64,000 nt of DNA from an uncultured Lachnospiraceae bacterium (lineage in GTDB: Bacteria; Bacillota; Clostridia; Lachnospirales; Lachnospiraceae): the NCBI GenBank assembly GCA_910586755.1, contig CAJUJM010000048.1:1-64000 (forward strand), written 5' to 3'. The notes under the pieces are model-generated. The model was not told the DNA's origin. It did not search any database and worked only from the letters and a program-made list of their open reading frames with translations. The position numbers and the translations under genes were made by a program. Positions 41,918 to 50,944 of the stretch are shown here, in pieces. The first letter of the stretch is position 1; each line of letters starts with the position of its first letter.

Positions 41918-44293
41918 TTAAACAGGTTTTTTTTCATATTTGTCAATAAAGCGGCGAAGCATAGCCGCCATCTGGGCCCGGGTAACCGTTTGCCGGGGGG
42001 AAAGCTGATTGTCCTCCAGCTCCTTTATCATATTGCTTTCTACTGCCCATATAAGGGCTTCTTCCTCCCCCGGCAAAACCTTGTCTTTATCAGGGAACCG
42101 GTCCAGGCTTCCCAATGCCCTTACGTCATACCCTTTGTACCGGGCATAACGGTAAAAGATTTCCGCCAACTGCCCACGGGTAACCAAATCCCCAGGGCCA
42201 AACTTGCCGTTTCCGATTCCGCTTATCATCCCCTTTTGCTCCGCCCAGGTTACCGAGTCATAGCTCCACATTGTTCCGGGCCCCCGCTCCACATCTGTAA
42301 AGCAGTTTTTCTCCTCTGTTTTGGGGCTTCCCTCCATGCTGTAGAGGATCTCCGCCACCTGAATGCGGGTAATAGCGCCGTCCGGGGCAAAGGCCGCCCC
42401 TCCTGCCCCTGACATCAAGCCTTTCTGGCAGACAAACTGTACATCCTGATAAAACCAGTCTGTTTCTTTTACATCAGTAAAGGCGGTGCCTGCTGCCGTG
42501 CTAAAGCCGCTTCCACTGCTTCCTCCTCCGCCGCTGGAACCGGAACTTCCGGAGCCGCTGCTTCCTCCGCCGGAGCCGGAACTTCCGGAGCTGCTGCTTC
42601 CTCCGCCGGAGCCGGAACTTCCGGAGCTGCTGCTTCCGCCGGAGCCGGAACCGGAACCGCTCCCGCTTTCTCCTCCTGAACCGGAAGAACCTCCCCCGGC
42701 GCTTTCTCCAATATAAATCCAATCCGCCGTTACCGTCACAGCCTTATCCGGCATGATAAAGGTAGTTGCCGCGTTTTCCGGATCGGCAAAGCTTACCCCG
42801 TCAGGGGAACTCCAGCCGCCAAAACGGTAACTCTCACGGCTTCCTCCATAAATAGGAACCAGTTCCCCCGCTTCATAGCTTCCCTCTCCGCTTACCGGAG
42901 CATAGCTTCCGTTTACGCTTACGCTGTATCGGACAGGCTGGGGCGCAGGATATAAAAGGACTACTTTATCTGCGGGCCAGCCATTTCCACTATCATAACC
43001 TGCCGCTCCGGCCGGAACATAGATTGCCGTAAGGGCATCACAAAGGCTAAATACATCGCTCTCCAGGTTAGGCGCGGGGTTGCTGGTAAATGTCAGTTCT
43101 CTTAGGTTTTCGCACCCCTCAAACGCAGACTCCTCGATAACATTCAGGCTATCAGGAAATTTCATCTGTTCAAGGCCGGTACAGCCATAAAATGCCTTAA
43201 GCCCGATAGAGGTAACGCCTGCAGGCAGTTCCGTCAGCGCCAGGTTTGTACACTTATAAAACGCCCTTCTCTCAATAGTGGTTACTCCTGCAGGCAGCCC
43301 CGTCAGCGCCAGACTGGTGCAGTTTTGAAATGCCCTACTCCCAATAGAGGTCAGATTAGCTGGCAGCTCCGTCAGCGCCAGACTAGTACATTTTTCAAAC
43401 GCATACTCCCCAATAGAGGTCACATTAGCTGGCAGCTCCTCCAGCGCCAGTCTGGTGCAGCCTTCAAATGCATTATTCCCAATAGAGGTCAGATTAGCTG
43501 GCAGCTTGACCTGCTCCAGACGGATGCATTGCCCAAATGCATATTCTCCGATAGAGGTTAAGCTGTCGGGCAATTCAGCCGTTGTGGCATAAGGAATGTC
43601 CATAAATGTATTGTTTCCAATCGATGTAATTCCCTCGCTGACCGATATTTTTTCTACATAGCTATTCCTGCTCCACGGTGGAGCCCCTGGATTCCAATCC
43701 GGCATGTCTCCTGTACCGGTAATAGCAAGGAGACCGTCATCGTCCAGCACCCAATGAAACCCACTGCCAAAATCACCGGAGTCCAGTTCCCCTGCCGCCT
43801 TCATAGGCTGCGCTTTCAGGGCGGCGGCGTTTTCTGTCTCCTCCAGGATACCGCTGCTTTCACACTGGCTGCACACATAGCCGCAGGGCGTCTCCTCTTG
43901 GGCAGGGACATAGCCGCAGTCCTCGCCGTGCTTATGAGGGCAGTTTAACACTTCCCGGATGCAGCCGCTTTCCTGGCTGCACACATGGGAACAGTTTTCC
44001 GGCCTCCTTTTCTTCGAATTGGAGGGAGTTGCCACGCTGCCCCACAGATCCTCCTGGGGGTAACAGTCCTGATCATGTCTGTGAACGCACCTAGTTACAA
44101 GGGTATAGCAGTCCGGCTGATGCTCATGACTGCAGGCATGCCCTGGCTTTCCTTCTCTATATCCGCACTCCTTTGTGTGCTCCCTGTGGTGCTGGCACAG
44201 ACCGCCCTCCTGGGCAAATGCCGGCTGTACCCAAAGGGAAAACACCATTGCACTGCAAAGCAGCAGGCTTAATAATCTTCGTCTTCTTTTCAT
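41918..44293 (-). CDS. SLH-anchored surface protein with BspA-type leucine-rich repeats
   Basis: 791 residues, secreted. The signal peptide ends near QPAFAQ (about 28). Residues 30-155 are rich in Cys/His pairs (CxHxH...C, H-x-CGY units) that could bind zinc. Residues 195-430 hold about nine BspA/LRR_5 repeats of about 23 residues (LTSIGxxAFxxCTSL). A module ending in YRFGGWSSPDG and FIMPDKAVTVTADW resembles the InlB B-repeat/Flg_new family. A pure Gly/Ser linker (about 535-600) follows, then three SLH domains (TAFTDVKETDWFYQDVQFV onward) that bind secondary wall polymer. Likely an adhesin or interaction protein. Expression may vary through the tetranucleotide repeat at its promoter. Confidence 0.9.
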   Translation of the reverse strand: MKRRRRLLSLLLCSAMVFSLWVQPAFAQEGGLCQHHREHTKECGYREGKPGHACSHEHQPDCYTLVTRCVHRHDQDCYPQEDLWGSVATPSNSKKRRPENCSHVCSQESGCIREVLNCPHKHGEDCGYVPAQEETPCGYVCSQCESSGILEETENAAALKAQPMKAAGELDSGDFGSGFHWVLDDDGLLAITGTGDMPDWNPGAPPWSRNSYVEKISVSEGITSIGNNTFMDIPYATTAELPDSLTSIGEYAFGQCIRLEQVKLPANLTSIGNNAFEGCTRLALEELPANVTSIGEYAFEKCTSLALTELPANLTSIGSRAFQNCTSLALTGLPAGVTTIERRAFYKCTNLALTELPAGVTSIGLKAFYGCTGLEQMKFPDSLNVIEESAFEGCENLRELTFTSNPAPNLESDVFSLCDALTAIYVPAGAAGYDSGNGWPADKVVLLYPAPQPVRYSVSVNGSYAPVSGEGSYEAGELVPIYGGSRESYRFGGWSSPDGVSFADPENAATTFIMPDKAVTVTADWIYIGESAGGGSSGSGGESGSGSGSGSGGSSSSGSSGSGGGSSSSGSSGSGGGSSGSGSSGSSGGGGSSGSGFSTAAGTAFTDVKETDWFYQDVQFVCQKGLMSGAGGAAFAPDGAITRIQVAEILYSMEGSPKTEEKNCFTDVERGPGTMWSYDSVTWAEQKGMISGIGNGKFGPGDLVTRGQLAEIFYRYARYKGYDVRALGSLDRFPDKDKVLPGEEEALIWAVESNMIKELEDNQLSPRQTVTRAQMAAMLRRFIDKYEKKPV
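42525..42700. repeat. Gly/Ser-coding tandem repeat in the SLH protein
   Basis: Degenerate in-frame tandem units coding for GSGGSS-type peptides. On the plus strand the unit CCGGAGCCGGAACTTCCGGA recurs. Repeat-driven length variation of the linker is likely between strains. Confidence 0.8.
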
Positions 44294-44386
44294 CTTGCCT
44301 GGTTCCTCTCTTTCATATTTGTTCCTGGTGCAAATCCGGCATCTTTGTCATCGTTATGCTGTTTCCGGATTCTTTGCACAGCAAAA

Positions 44387-44429
44387 GGGCATGTCCGATC
44401 CACGAAAAAAACCGTGGCCCGACATGCCC
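44387..44429 (-). other. Stable hairpin in the 5' UTR of the SLH gene
   Basis: GGGCATGTC pairs with GACATGCCC, with an inner CCACG/CGTGG stem and an A/T-rich loop. It lies about 95 nt upstream of the start codon within the predicted leader and could stabilise the mRNA or act as an attenuator. It is not followed by a U-tract on the minus strand. Confidence 0.6.
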
Positions 44430-44472
44430 TTTGAAATGCATCTTCTCTTTTTCCCAGCAGAAAAGGACAGAC

Positions 44473-44526
<54 letters not shown>

Positions 44527-44529
44527 GTA

Positions 44530-44559
44530 AGTATATTGCTAACGATCATGGGCTGTCAA
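44530..44559 (-). promoter_or_regulatory. Promoter of the SLH surface protein
   Basis: Minus strand: -35 TTGACA (44554-44559), 18-bp spacer, -10 TATACT (44530-44535). A small palindrome ACTATG-N6-CATAGT lies at 44606-44623, about 45 bp upstream. The rest of the gap to modC (44624-44697) shows nothing else that I can support. Confidence 0.78.
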
Positions 44560-44697
44560 CCCCTTTTAAAAATTATATGGGCAGTTTTTTATTCTGCAAC
44601 CGTTTACTATGCTTTAACATAGTTTCTCAGATACACTATAGCGCCTGCAAGGGGAAAAGTCAAGATTACGTAAAATTTACAGGCTGTTTTTGAAAAA

Positions 44698-45765
44698 CTA
44701 TTCTTTTAATAGTAACAGTTCTTCCTCACAAAATTGCAGGTAATCCGGCAATCCTTTTTCAGAAAGCTCCTGCCATCTGTCCCTCTGTACAAACCAGCAG
44801 AGAGGTTCCCTCTCCCCGTTTTCTTCTCCTTCTGTTTCCGGCTTCAGGTAATACTTTTGCTCAAAGGGAAGCTCCGCCCTGCTTACTACCTGCACCCGGA
44901 TACAATTTTCCAGTCTCTTCCCCCACACAGGGACAAATTCATGGGCCCGGAAGCCCACAGCCGACGTATCTTCTGGGATTTTCCTTTTGGTATGAAGGAT
45001 AACGCCAAAATCCAACGCCCGCATAGAATGAGAATTAAGAATTTCCACTCTGGAAATATTTTTACAGCCAGTCAGTCTGGCGGCGGCAATTTTCCCGGGA
45101 TTTTCAAAGATATTCCTGCTTTTTCCAAAAACGGCGGTCTTTCCTTCTTCCATAACAAGCAAATCCTGGCTGAACCGGTAGATTTCATCCCGGTTATGAG
45201 AAACTAAAATGGCGGTTCCTTCATAGTCTTTCAGCATTGTAAGAAGCTCCTGCTCTAACCGGTCACGAAGAAACACATCCAGGGCCGCATAAGGCTCGTC
45301 CAGAAGAATCATCTCCGGCTCACAGGCCATAATCCTGGCAAGGGCCGTCCTCTGCTGCTGGCCCCCGGAAAGTTCCCCGGGAAGGCGTTTTTCCAGTCCC
45401 GAAAGGCGAAACCTTTCTGTCATTTCCCGGACCCGGCTTCTTTTTTCCTCTTTATCTCCTTTTAGCCCTGCGGCAATATTTTCTTCTACTGTCATAGAAG
45501 GAAAGAGGGCATAGTTCTGAAAAAGATAGCCCACATTCCGCTTTTGCGGCTTTATGTTGATCCGGTTTTGAGAGTCAAACAGCACATGGGAACCCAGCTG
45601 AATCCTTCCCTTCCCCGGCGTCTCAATTCCGGCAATCATTTTCAATGTCATGCTCTTCCCGCAGCCGGAAGCGCCTAAAATCCCAATGCGCCTGGCGCTG
45701 CTTTTTATCTGCAGTTCTATGGAAAACCCTTTTAATTTTCTCTCAATGTCTATATATACTGCCAT
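44698..45765 (-). CDS. modC: Molybdate ABC transporter ATP-binding protein
   Basis: 355 residues. Walker A GASGCGKS (31-38), ABC signature LSGGQQQRTALARI, Walker B MILLDEPYAALD, and switch His in ILVSHNRDEIYR. The C-terminal 130 residues are less conserved, and I do not see a clear pair of Mop/TOBE repeats. Energises molybdate or tungstate import with ModB and ModA. Last gene of the molybdenum operon. Confidence 0.93.
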   Translation of the reverse strand: MAVYIDIERKLKGFSIELQIKSSARRIGILGASGCGKSMTLKMIAGIETPGKGRIQLGSHVLFDSQNRINIKPQKRNVGYLFQNYALFPSMTVEENIAAGLKGDKEEKRSRVREMTERFRLSGLEKRLPGELSGGQQQRTALARIMACEPEMILLDEPYAALDVFLRDRLEQELLTMLKDYEGTAILVSHNRDEIYRFSQDLLVMEEGKTAVFGKSRNIFENPGKIAAARLTGCKNISRVEILNSHSMRALDFGVILHTKRKIPEDTSAVGFRAHEFVPVWGKRLENCIRVQVVSRAELPFEQKYYLKPETEGEENGEREPLCWFVQRDRWQELSEKGLPDYLQFCEEELLLLKE

Positions 45766-45768
45766 TTT

Positions 45769-46464
45769 TCACCCCGGCCACCTCTTCTTTTTTATCTTCT
45801 TTCCCACAACCAGATTCATGGCGAAAACAGCCGTAAATGCAAAGAGCAGGACAATGATTACCCACATCCCAGCTGTCTTAAAATCGCCGTCCTGAATCAC
45901 CATGGCGATTTTCTGGGAAATGGTTCCTGTTTTCCCGGGAATGTTTCCCGCCAGCATGGAAGTCGCGCCGTATTCCCCCAGAGCCCGCGCAAAAGTCAGG
46001 ATGGTTCCGGAGGCAATGCCCGGCCCTGCTTCCGGAAGAATCACCTTCCAAAAAATCTGAAATTCCGACATGCCCAGCGTCCTTCCCGCGTATATCAGAT
46101 CTACATCCACCTGCTCAAAGGCTCCTCTGGCATTTCTGTACATCAGTGGAAATGCAATGACGCTGGCCGCAATGACACATCCCAGCCAGGTCTGTACCAC
46201 CTTAATATCAAAGTTTTGGAACAGGAACATGCCAAGGGGCCTTCTTCTGCTAAACAAAAGCAGCAGAAAAAAACCCGCCGCTGTAGGCGGAAGCACCAGC
46301 GGCATCGTCAGAATCCCGTCTGCAAACGCTTTTCTCCCCGGAGGCAGCCTCATCACTCTTCCCGCCGCAAATATACCCAGAAAAAAGCAGATTACCGTAG
46401 CCGCGGCTCCTGTTTTCAATGAAACAAAAAGAGGGCTCCAGTCCAGATTTCTCCAAATATCCAT
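45769..46464 (-). CDS. modB: Molybdate ABC transporter permease
   Basis: 231 residues with five or six membrane helices. The ABC-contact EAA loop is visible as ARTLGMSEFQIFWKVILPEAGPGI, and PLVLPPTAAGFFLL is typical of ModB. It ends 3 nt before modC and starts 6 nt after modA. Confidence 0.94.
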   Translation of the reverse strand: MDIWRNLDWSPLFVSLKTGAAATVICFFLGIFAAGRVMRLPPGRKAFADGILTMPLVLPPTAAGFFLLLLFSRRRPLGMFLFQNFDIKVVQTWLGCVIAASVIAFPLMYRNARGAFEQVDVDLIYAGRTLGMSEFQIFWKVILPEAGPGIASGTILTFARALGEYGATSMLAGNIPGKTGTISQKIAMVIQDGDFKTAGMWVIIVLLFAFTAVFAMNLVVGKKIKKKRWPG

Positions 46465-46470
46465 GTTCTT

Positions 46471-47322
46471 TTACTCCATATCTGTGTCAAAATAATAGCT
46501 TTCAAACACTGCCTTTGCTTCATCGGACAAAATAAACTCTATAAATCCTTCCGCCGCCTTGCTCTGGGCCTGGTCCGCCTCTTCGTTTATCACCTGGGCA
46601 ATGGGATAGATCACCTCTCCCGACAGCTCATAGCTTACGGTTTCTAAAATATCCAGCTCATCCTCATAGCCGTAAGTGTCTGAATAATACGTAGTCCCCA
46701 CCTCGCAGGATCCTTCCACCACCGCGGCCAATACCTTGCTCACATTATCCTGCTCACTGATTTCCACACCGCCAAGGGCGTCTGATACCTGCCGTGTGGT
46801 AATGGCCGATACATCCTCCGCCTCCTCCAGGATTCCGGACCGAACCAGGGCCTGTCTTGTATATTTTCCCACGGGAACGTTTCCCCCCGCCAAGGCGATA
46901 CTCTCTGCATCCCTTAAGGTCTCAAGCCCTCTTACCTTTGTGCCGCTGTCCTTTCGCGTCACCACCACAACCTGGTTATTGACAACATTGGCCCGCGTGC
47001 CTTCCTTTACAAGGCCGTCCGCCTCCAGCTGATCCATCTGCTTTTGCGCTGCTGAAAAGAAAATATCACATTCATACCCTTCCTCAATCTGTGTGAGAAG
47101 CGTACCGGAGCTGTCCACATTGCAGGTTATCTTTACCCCCGGGTGTTCCTGGCAATACATTTCCCCAAGCTCCGTCATCACAGTGTTAAGGCTTGCCGCG
47201 ATAAATACCTGAATCTCTGTTTCTTCCCTGCTGCTTTCCCTTCCTGTGCAGCCGGCTGCTGCAACCATCATTCCCACTGCAGGCAATAGCGCAAACATTC
47301 TTTTTTTCACTTTGTCCCACAT
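46471..47322 (-). CDS. modA: Molybdate-binding lipoprotein
   Basis: 283 residues. The signal peptide ends in a lipobox (MVAAAGC). The ligand-binding core shows VFIAASLNTVMTELGEMY, CNVDSSGTLLTQIEEGYECDIFFSAAQ, and AVVEGSCEVGTTYYSD. Captures molybdate outside the cell. Its first codons overlap the end of the MOSC-MogA gene by 16 nt, coupling uptake to cofactor synthesis. Confidence 0.94.
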   Translation of the reverse strand: MWDKVKKRMFALLPAVGMMVAAAGCTGRESSREETEIQVFIAASLNTVMTELGEMYCQEHPGVKITCNVDSSGTLLTQIEEGYECDIFFSAAQKQMDQLEADGLVKEGTRANVVNNQVVVVTRKDSGTKVRGLETLRDAESIALAGGNVPVGKYTRQALVRSGILEEAEDVSAITTRQVSDALGGVEISEQDNVSKVLAAVVEGSCEVGTTYYSDTYGYEDELDILETVSYELSGEVIYPIAQVINEEADQAQSKAAEGFIEFILSDEAKAVFESYYFDTDME

Positions 47323-48254
47323 TCCCCCTCGGTTCCTCTTAAAATTCCCAGTCCGTGGGCAAGGGACGGCAAAATATATTCCAGGCCTTCCCGGACTGCC
47401 TTAGGGCTTCCCGGAAGATTTACAATCAACGTTTTTCCACGGATTCCCGATACTGCCCGGCTTAACATAGCCCGGTCTGTAATGGCCAGGGAATGGGTTC
47501 GGATTGCGTCTGCAATTCCCATGGCCATCCTGTCGCAGACTGCCTTTGTGGCTTCCGGCGTCAGGTCACGCTCTGAAAATCCTGTGCCCCCTGTGGTAAA
47601 GATAACATTTAGTTGACGCTGGTCCGATAATCGAATTAATTCTTTTTTCAATTTTTCCTCCCCGTCGGGGAGAAGAAGGCTCTCTGTCACCTCATAGCCT
47701 GCCTCCGCCAGCATTGCACAGGCCGCCGGGCCGCTTTTGTCCTCCCGCTCCCCTTTGTAGCCTTTATCACTAAGAGTAATCACTGCCGCAGTAAAGGGTT
47801 TTTCTGTATCAAAAGCAAGCCTTTTTATCTCGTCTCCAGGATGAATTTCTCCTCCTTTTATTACCTTTGCAAATACTCCCTCCCGGGGCATAATACAGTC
47901 TCCCACTGCTTTATATATGGCGCAATGGCTGTGACATTCCTTTCCGATCTGGGTAAGCTCTAAAACTGCTTCCCCGATTTCAAACCGGGTCCCAACCGGA
48001 ACCTTTCTAAGGTCAAATCCCTCTACGATCAGGTTTTCCCCAAACGCGCCAAACTCTATCTCCGCTCCCTTTTCCTTAAACTCTTCGATTTTTTCCAGTG
48101 CAAGAAGGCTTACCTGCCGGTGCCACTTTCCTGCATGAGCATCTCCCCGGATTCCCCAGTTTTCCTTAAGCTCCGCCTGGGGAACCGGTGCTTTCTGGAC
48201 GCCTTTCTTCTCACTTGTGCAGATTGCAATTATTCTCCCTACGTCGTTTTCCAT
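47307..48254 (-). CDS. MOSC domain-MogA fusion protein
   Basis: 315 residues made of two molybdenum cofactor domains. Residues 1-150 are a MOSC domain (WGIRGDAHAGKWHRQVSLL, FGENLIVEGFDL, and GKECHSHCAIY with Cys residues). Residues 158-312 are a MogA/MoaB-type domain (AAVITLSDKGYKGEREDKSGP, TTGGTGFSERDLTPEAT, VNLPGSPKAV) that adenylylates molybdopterin. MOSC domains are thought to bind Mo or transfer sulfur from Cys persulfide. Linking them could channel the cofactor. It lies between moaA and modA. Confidence 0.9.
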   Translation of the reverse strand: MENDVGRIIAICTSEKKGVQKAPVPQAELKENWGIRGDAHAGKWHRQVSLLALEKIEEFKEKGAEIEFGAFGENLIVEGFDLRKVPVGTRFEIGEAVLELTQIGKECHSHCAIYKAVGDCIMPREGVFAKVIKGGEIHPGDEIKRLAFDTEKPFTAAVITLSDKGYKGEREDKSGPAACAMLAEAGYEVTESLLLPDGEEKLKKELIRLSDQRQLNVIFTTGGTGFSERDLTPEATKAVCDRMAMGIADAIRTHSLAITDRAMLSRAVSGIRGKTLIVNLPGSPKAVREGLEYILPSLAHGLGILRGTEGECGTK

Positions 48255-48260
48255 CTTCTT

Positions 48261-49244
48261 TTATCCTCCAATCTGTACCATCTGCCTTCCTTCTGTAATC
48301 TGATCCTCTGTCTCAAAGCAATGCATTTCCGGTTTCCGGCTTACGGCCTGCCTGATTAAGTCTTTTAATCCCTCTTGCTTTTTTTCCATGTCCCCCGGGC
48401 CTCGAAGCGCCCTCTTTACATCCACAAAGGTTTCATAACAAAGGCAGGGCTTTAATTCTCCCTTTGCCGTCAGGCGGATCCGGTTGCAGCTTTCGCAGAA
48501 CCGCCTGTGCACTGCGCTGATAAACCCGATACCTCCTGCAAATCCGGGAATCCGGTAATAAGTTGCCGGACCGTTGCCATGAAATGTATCGTCCGGCTCT
48601 ATTCCGGGATATTCTCTTTTCAGGTTTAAAAGCACTTCCTTTCCAGAAACCCCCTGGGATTTTTTCCCCAGGCCGATTGGCATCATCTCGATGAAGCGGA
48701 CGTCTACCGGCATCTCTTTTGCAAGTCCTGCAAGAGACATCCATTCCCCGTCATTAACCCCTTTCTGGAGCACAGTGTTTATCTTTACCCTCAATCCCTT
48801 TTCCACTGCCCTTTCCAAGCTGTCCCTCACTGCCGGAAGCTCATCAAAGCCTGTAATCTGCCTGTAAACCTTCTCATTTAATGTATCCAGGCTGATGTTT
48901 ACTCCATCCAGGCTGTTTTCCAAAAGCCTGTCAAGATGCCGGCCAAGAAGGACGCCGTTTGTGGTAAGAGTCACCTGACGAACACCGAAAATTTTCTTTA
49001 TCATCCCCACAAGCTCCGGGCACCCTGTCCGGGCTAACGGCTCGCCTCCTGTAATCTTAAATCTATGGATCCCAAGCCCGGCAGCGGCCTGACATACCCG
49101 GACAATCTCCTCAAGGGTCAGAATCTCCTTTGCCGGAGCCAGCTCAATTCCATTTTCAGGCATACAATAGCCGCATCTTAAATTACACCGGTCTGTAATG
49201 GAAATTCGCATATAATTGATCTCTCTCCCAAAGCTATCCTTCAT
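48261..49244 (-). CDS. moaA: GTP 3',8-cyclase MoaA
   Basis: Radical SAM enzyme for the first step of molybdopterin synthesis. 327 residues. The N-terminal cluster motif reads DRCNLRCGYCMP. The C-terminal second cluster is in FCESCNRIRLTAKGELKPCL. The protein ends in Gly-Gly, the conserved C-terminal tail needed for activity. Acts with MoaC, which is encoded at 57476-57946, outside this operon. Confidence 0.97.
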   Translation of the reverse strand: MKDSFGREINYMRISITDRCNLRCGYCMPENGIELAPAKEILTLEEIVRVCQAAAGLGIHRFKITGGEPLARTGCPELVGMIKKIFGVRQVTLTTNGVLLGRHLDRLLENSLDGVNISLDTLNEKVYRQITGFDELPAVRDSLERAVEKGLRVKINTVLQKGVNDGEWMSLAGLAKEMPVDVRFIEMMPIGLGKKSQGVSGKEVLLNLKREYPGIEPDDTFHGNGPATYYRIPGFAGGIGFISAVHRRFCESCNRIRLTAKGELKPCLCYETFVDVKRALRGPGDMEKKQEGLKDLIRQAVSRKPEMHCFETEDQITEGRQMVQIGG

Positions 49245-49250
49245 GAGTCT

Positions 49251-49757
49251 TTATCCTTCCTCCAGTATCTTGTCCACAATCTTTTTCGTCTCTTCAAATC
49301 CGGCCGTCTCCTCCCTGTAGTCTGCCGGATCCCTGTCCGTCACAATCAGGAATCTTCCTTCGGGGTTTGAAACGGGAACTGTGGAAACCCCTTCTCGGAT
49401 CACTTCTATCTTGGGAAAGTTTTTCTCCTTCATACCCTCAATGAAAATCACATCTGCCTCGGGAAACATCCTAATCAGTTCCATCTCCCTCTCCCCGGTT
49501 CCGGTTTTGTGTATAAATATCCGGGAATCGGAAAAAACTGCCGCCCCGTATGCCCCGGCCTCTTTTAGCAGATAGCTGTCCGTCCCCGGGATATCGCAGG
49601 AAAAATCATGGCCGTCGTGTTTGATCACCACAGTCTTCTTTCCTCTTTTCGTAAGCTCTTTTATAAGCGCTGCCAGCAAAGTGGTTTTCCCGGAATTTTT
49701 TACACCACAGACCGCCACAATTTTCTGCCCTGATTTTTTCATAGTAAAATAACCCAT
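49251..49757 (-). CDS. mobB: Molybdopterin-guanine dinucleotide biosynthesis protein MobB
   Basis: 168-residue P-loop GTPase (VCGVKNSGKTTLLAALI, 16-32) that assists MobA in making the guanine dinucleotide cofactor. VIKHDGHDFSCDIPGTDS carries the His-rich family motif, and FIEGMKEKNFPKIEV follows. The start at 49757 has GGGGAG at 7-nt spacing and overlaps the end of moeA by 19 nt. Confidence 0.95.
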   Translation of the reverse strand: MGYFTMKKSGQKIVAVCGVKNSGKTTLLAALIKELTKRGKKTVVIKHDGHDFSCDIPGTDSYLLKEAGAYGAAVFSDSRIFIHKTGTGEREMELIRMFPEADVIFIEGMKEKNFPKIEVIREGVSTVPVSNPEGRFLIVTDRDPADYREETAGFEETKKIVDKILEEG

Positions 49758-50944
49758 GCCTCGTCTCCCCTTTTTACCTCCGGCGTCCCTGCCGGGATTT
49801 CAATCAGGCAGTTGCAGCCGCACATGGAACTTAAAATTCCAGATGCATTGGAGCCCTCCGGGATCCTCACTTTCCCGTCCTTATAAAATGCGCGGACATA
49901 CCTGGTGACCCCGCTTCGTTTCGGGAACTCACTTTCTGCCACAGCGCGAATCCGTTTCGGCTCCAGCTCCTTTCTCCCTGTCATCTCTGCCAGGACAGGC
50001 CGTACCAAAAGTTCCAGATTTACAGCCGCGCCAAAAGGATTTCCTGACAGACAGATAAGAAGCTTTCCTTCATACTGTGCACACAGGGTGGGCATTCCCG
50101 GTTTGATGGCAATTTTCCAGAAGAGACGCCGCGCGTTTAAAAGCTTTAGCACATCGTGCATAATGTCCTTTTTTCCAACGGATACGCCGCCGGTTGTAAG
50201 GATGAGATCCGTTTCCCTGGCCGCCTCTCTAATCCACGCCGCCGCTTCCTCAGGATTATCTCCTGTTCTACCCTTTCGGACTGTCTCCACCCCCAAACCG
50301 GTGAGCCTGGTAACCAATGTATATAGATTCGAATCATAGATTTTTCCCGGTTTTAGTTCCTCCCCCGGGAGTGCAAGCTCATCTCCTGTTGTAAGCACCG
50401 CCGCCCGCACCCTGCGGAAAACCAGCGCCTTTTCCAGACCGAGACTTGCAAGTGTGCCAAGTTCGATAGATCCAAGCCCTGCGCCCTTTTTTAGTATTTT
50501 TGATCCTGCTTTATAGTCCTCCCCGGCAAAACAATAATTTTCCCAGGCCCTTATCTGTTTATATATCTTCACGGTCTCTTCCCCGTAGTCTGTATCTTCC
50601 TGCCGGACAATGCAGTCCGCTCCCTCCGGTATGGGCGCGCCGGTCATAATCCTTATGGCGCATCCTTCCTTCACCCGCCTGCCGCTGACATGTCCGGCAT
50701 CCACCTCATCTATTACCTGAAGCCTGACCGGGCATTCCCTTGAAGCTTCCGCTATATCCCCGCTTCTTACCGCATATCCGTCAAGCGGGGAACGGGGAAA
50801 CGGCGGCTGGTCCCGCTTTGCCAAAATATCCTCTGCAAGGGTCCTGCCTACGCCCTCCCACAACAGAATTTCCTCTGTTTCTTCGATTTTCTCTGTCTTT
50901 GCAAGAAGCAGCTCCCGGGCCTGATTTAATGTCAGCTCACTCAT
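49739..50944 (-). CDS. moeA: Molybdopterin molybdenumtransferase
   Basis: 401 residues; inserts molybdate into adenylylated molybdopterin. Segments seen: RDQPPFPRSPLDGYAVRSGD, RIMTGAPIPEGADCIVRQE, TTGGVSVGKKDIMHDVL and KPGMPTLCAQYEGKLLICLSGNP. Four-domain MoeA architecture. Overlaps mobA by 8 nt. Confidence 0.96.
   Translation of the reverse strand: MSELTLNQARELLLAKTEKIEETEEILLWEGVGRTLAEDILAKRDQPPFPRSPLDGYAVRSGDIAEASRECPVRLQVIDEVDAGHVSGRRVKEGCAIRIMTGAPIPEGADCIVRQEDTDYGEETVKIYKQIRAWENYCFAGEDYKAGSKILKKGAGLGSIELGTLASLGLEKALVFRRVRAAVLTTGDELALPGEELKPGKIYDSNLYTLVTRLTGLGVETVRKGRTGDNPEEAAAWIREAARETDLILTTGGVSVGKKDIMHDVLKLLNARRLFWKIAIKPGMPTLCAQYEGKLLICLSGNPFGAAVNLELLVRPVLAEMTGRKELEPKRIRAVAESEFPKRSGVTRYVRAFYKDGKVRIPEGSNASGILSSMCGCNCLIEIPAGTPEVKRGDEAWVILL

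Noticed and set aside
42469..42722. Proline/alanine- or arginine-rich frames over the Gly/Ser linker of the SLH protein
   Set aside because: Shadow frames of a repetitive coding segment.
41918..44293. CRISPR-like array in the SLH gene because of regular repeats
   Set aside because: Repeats are in-frame leucine-rich and Gly/Ser protein units, without constant direct repeats and unique spacers.
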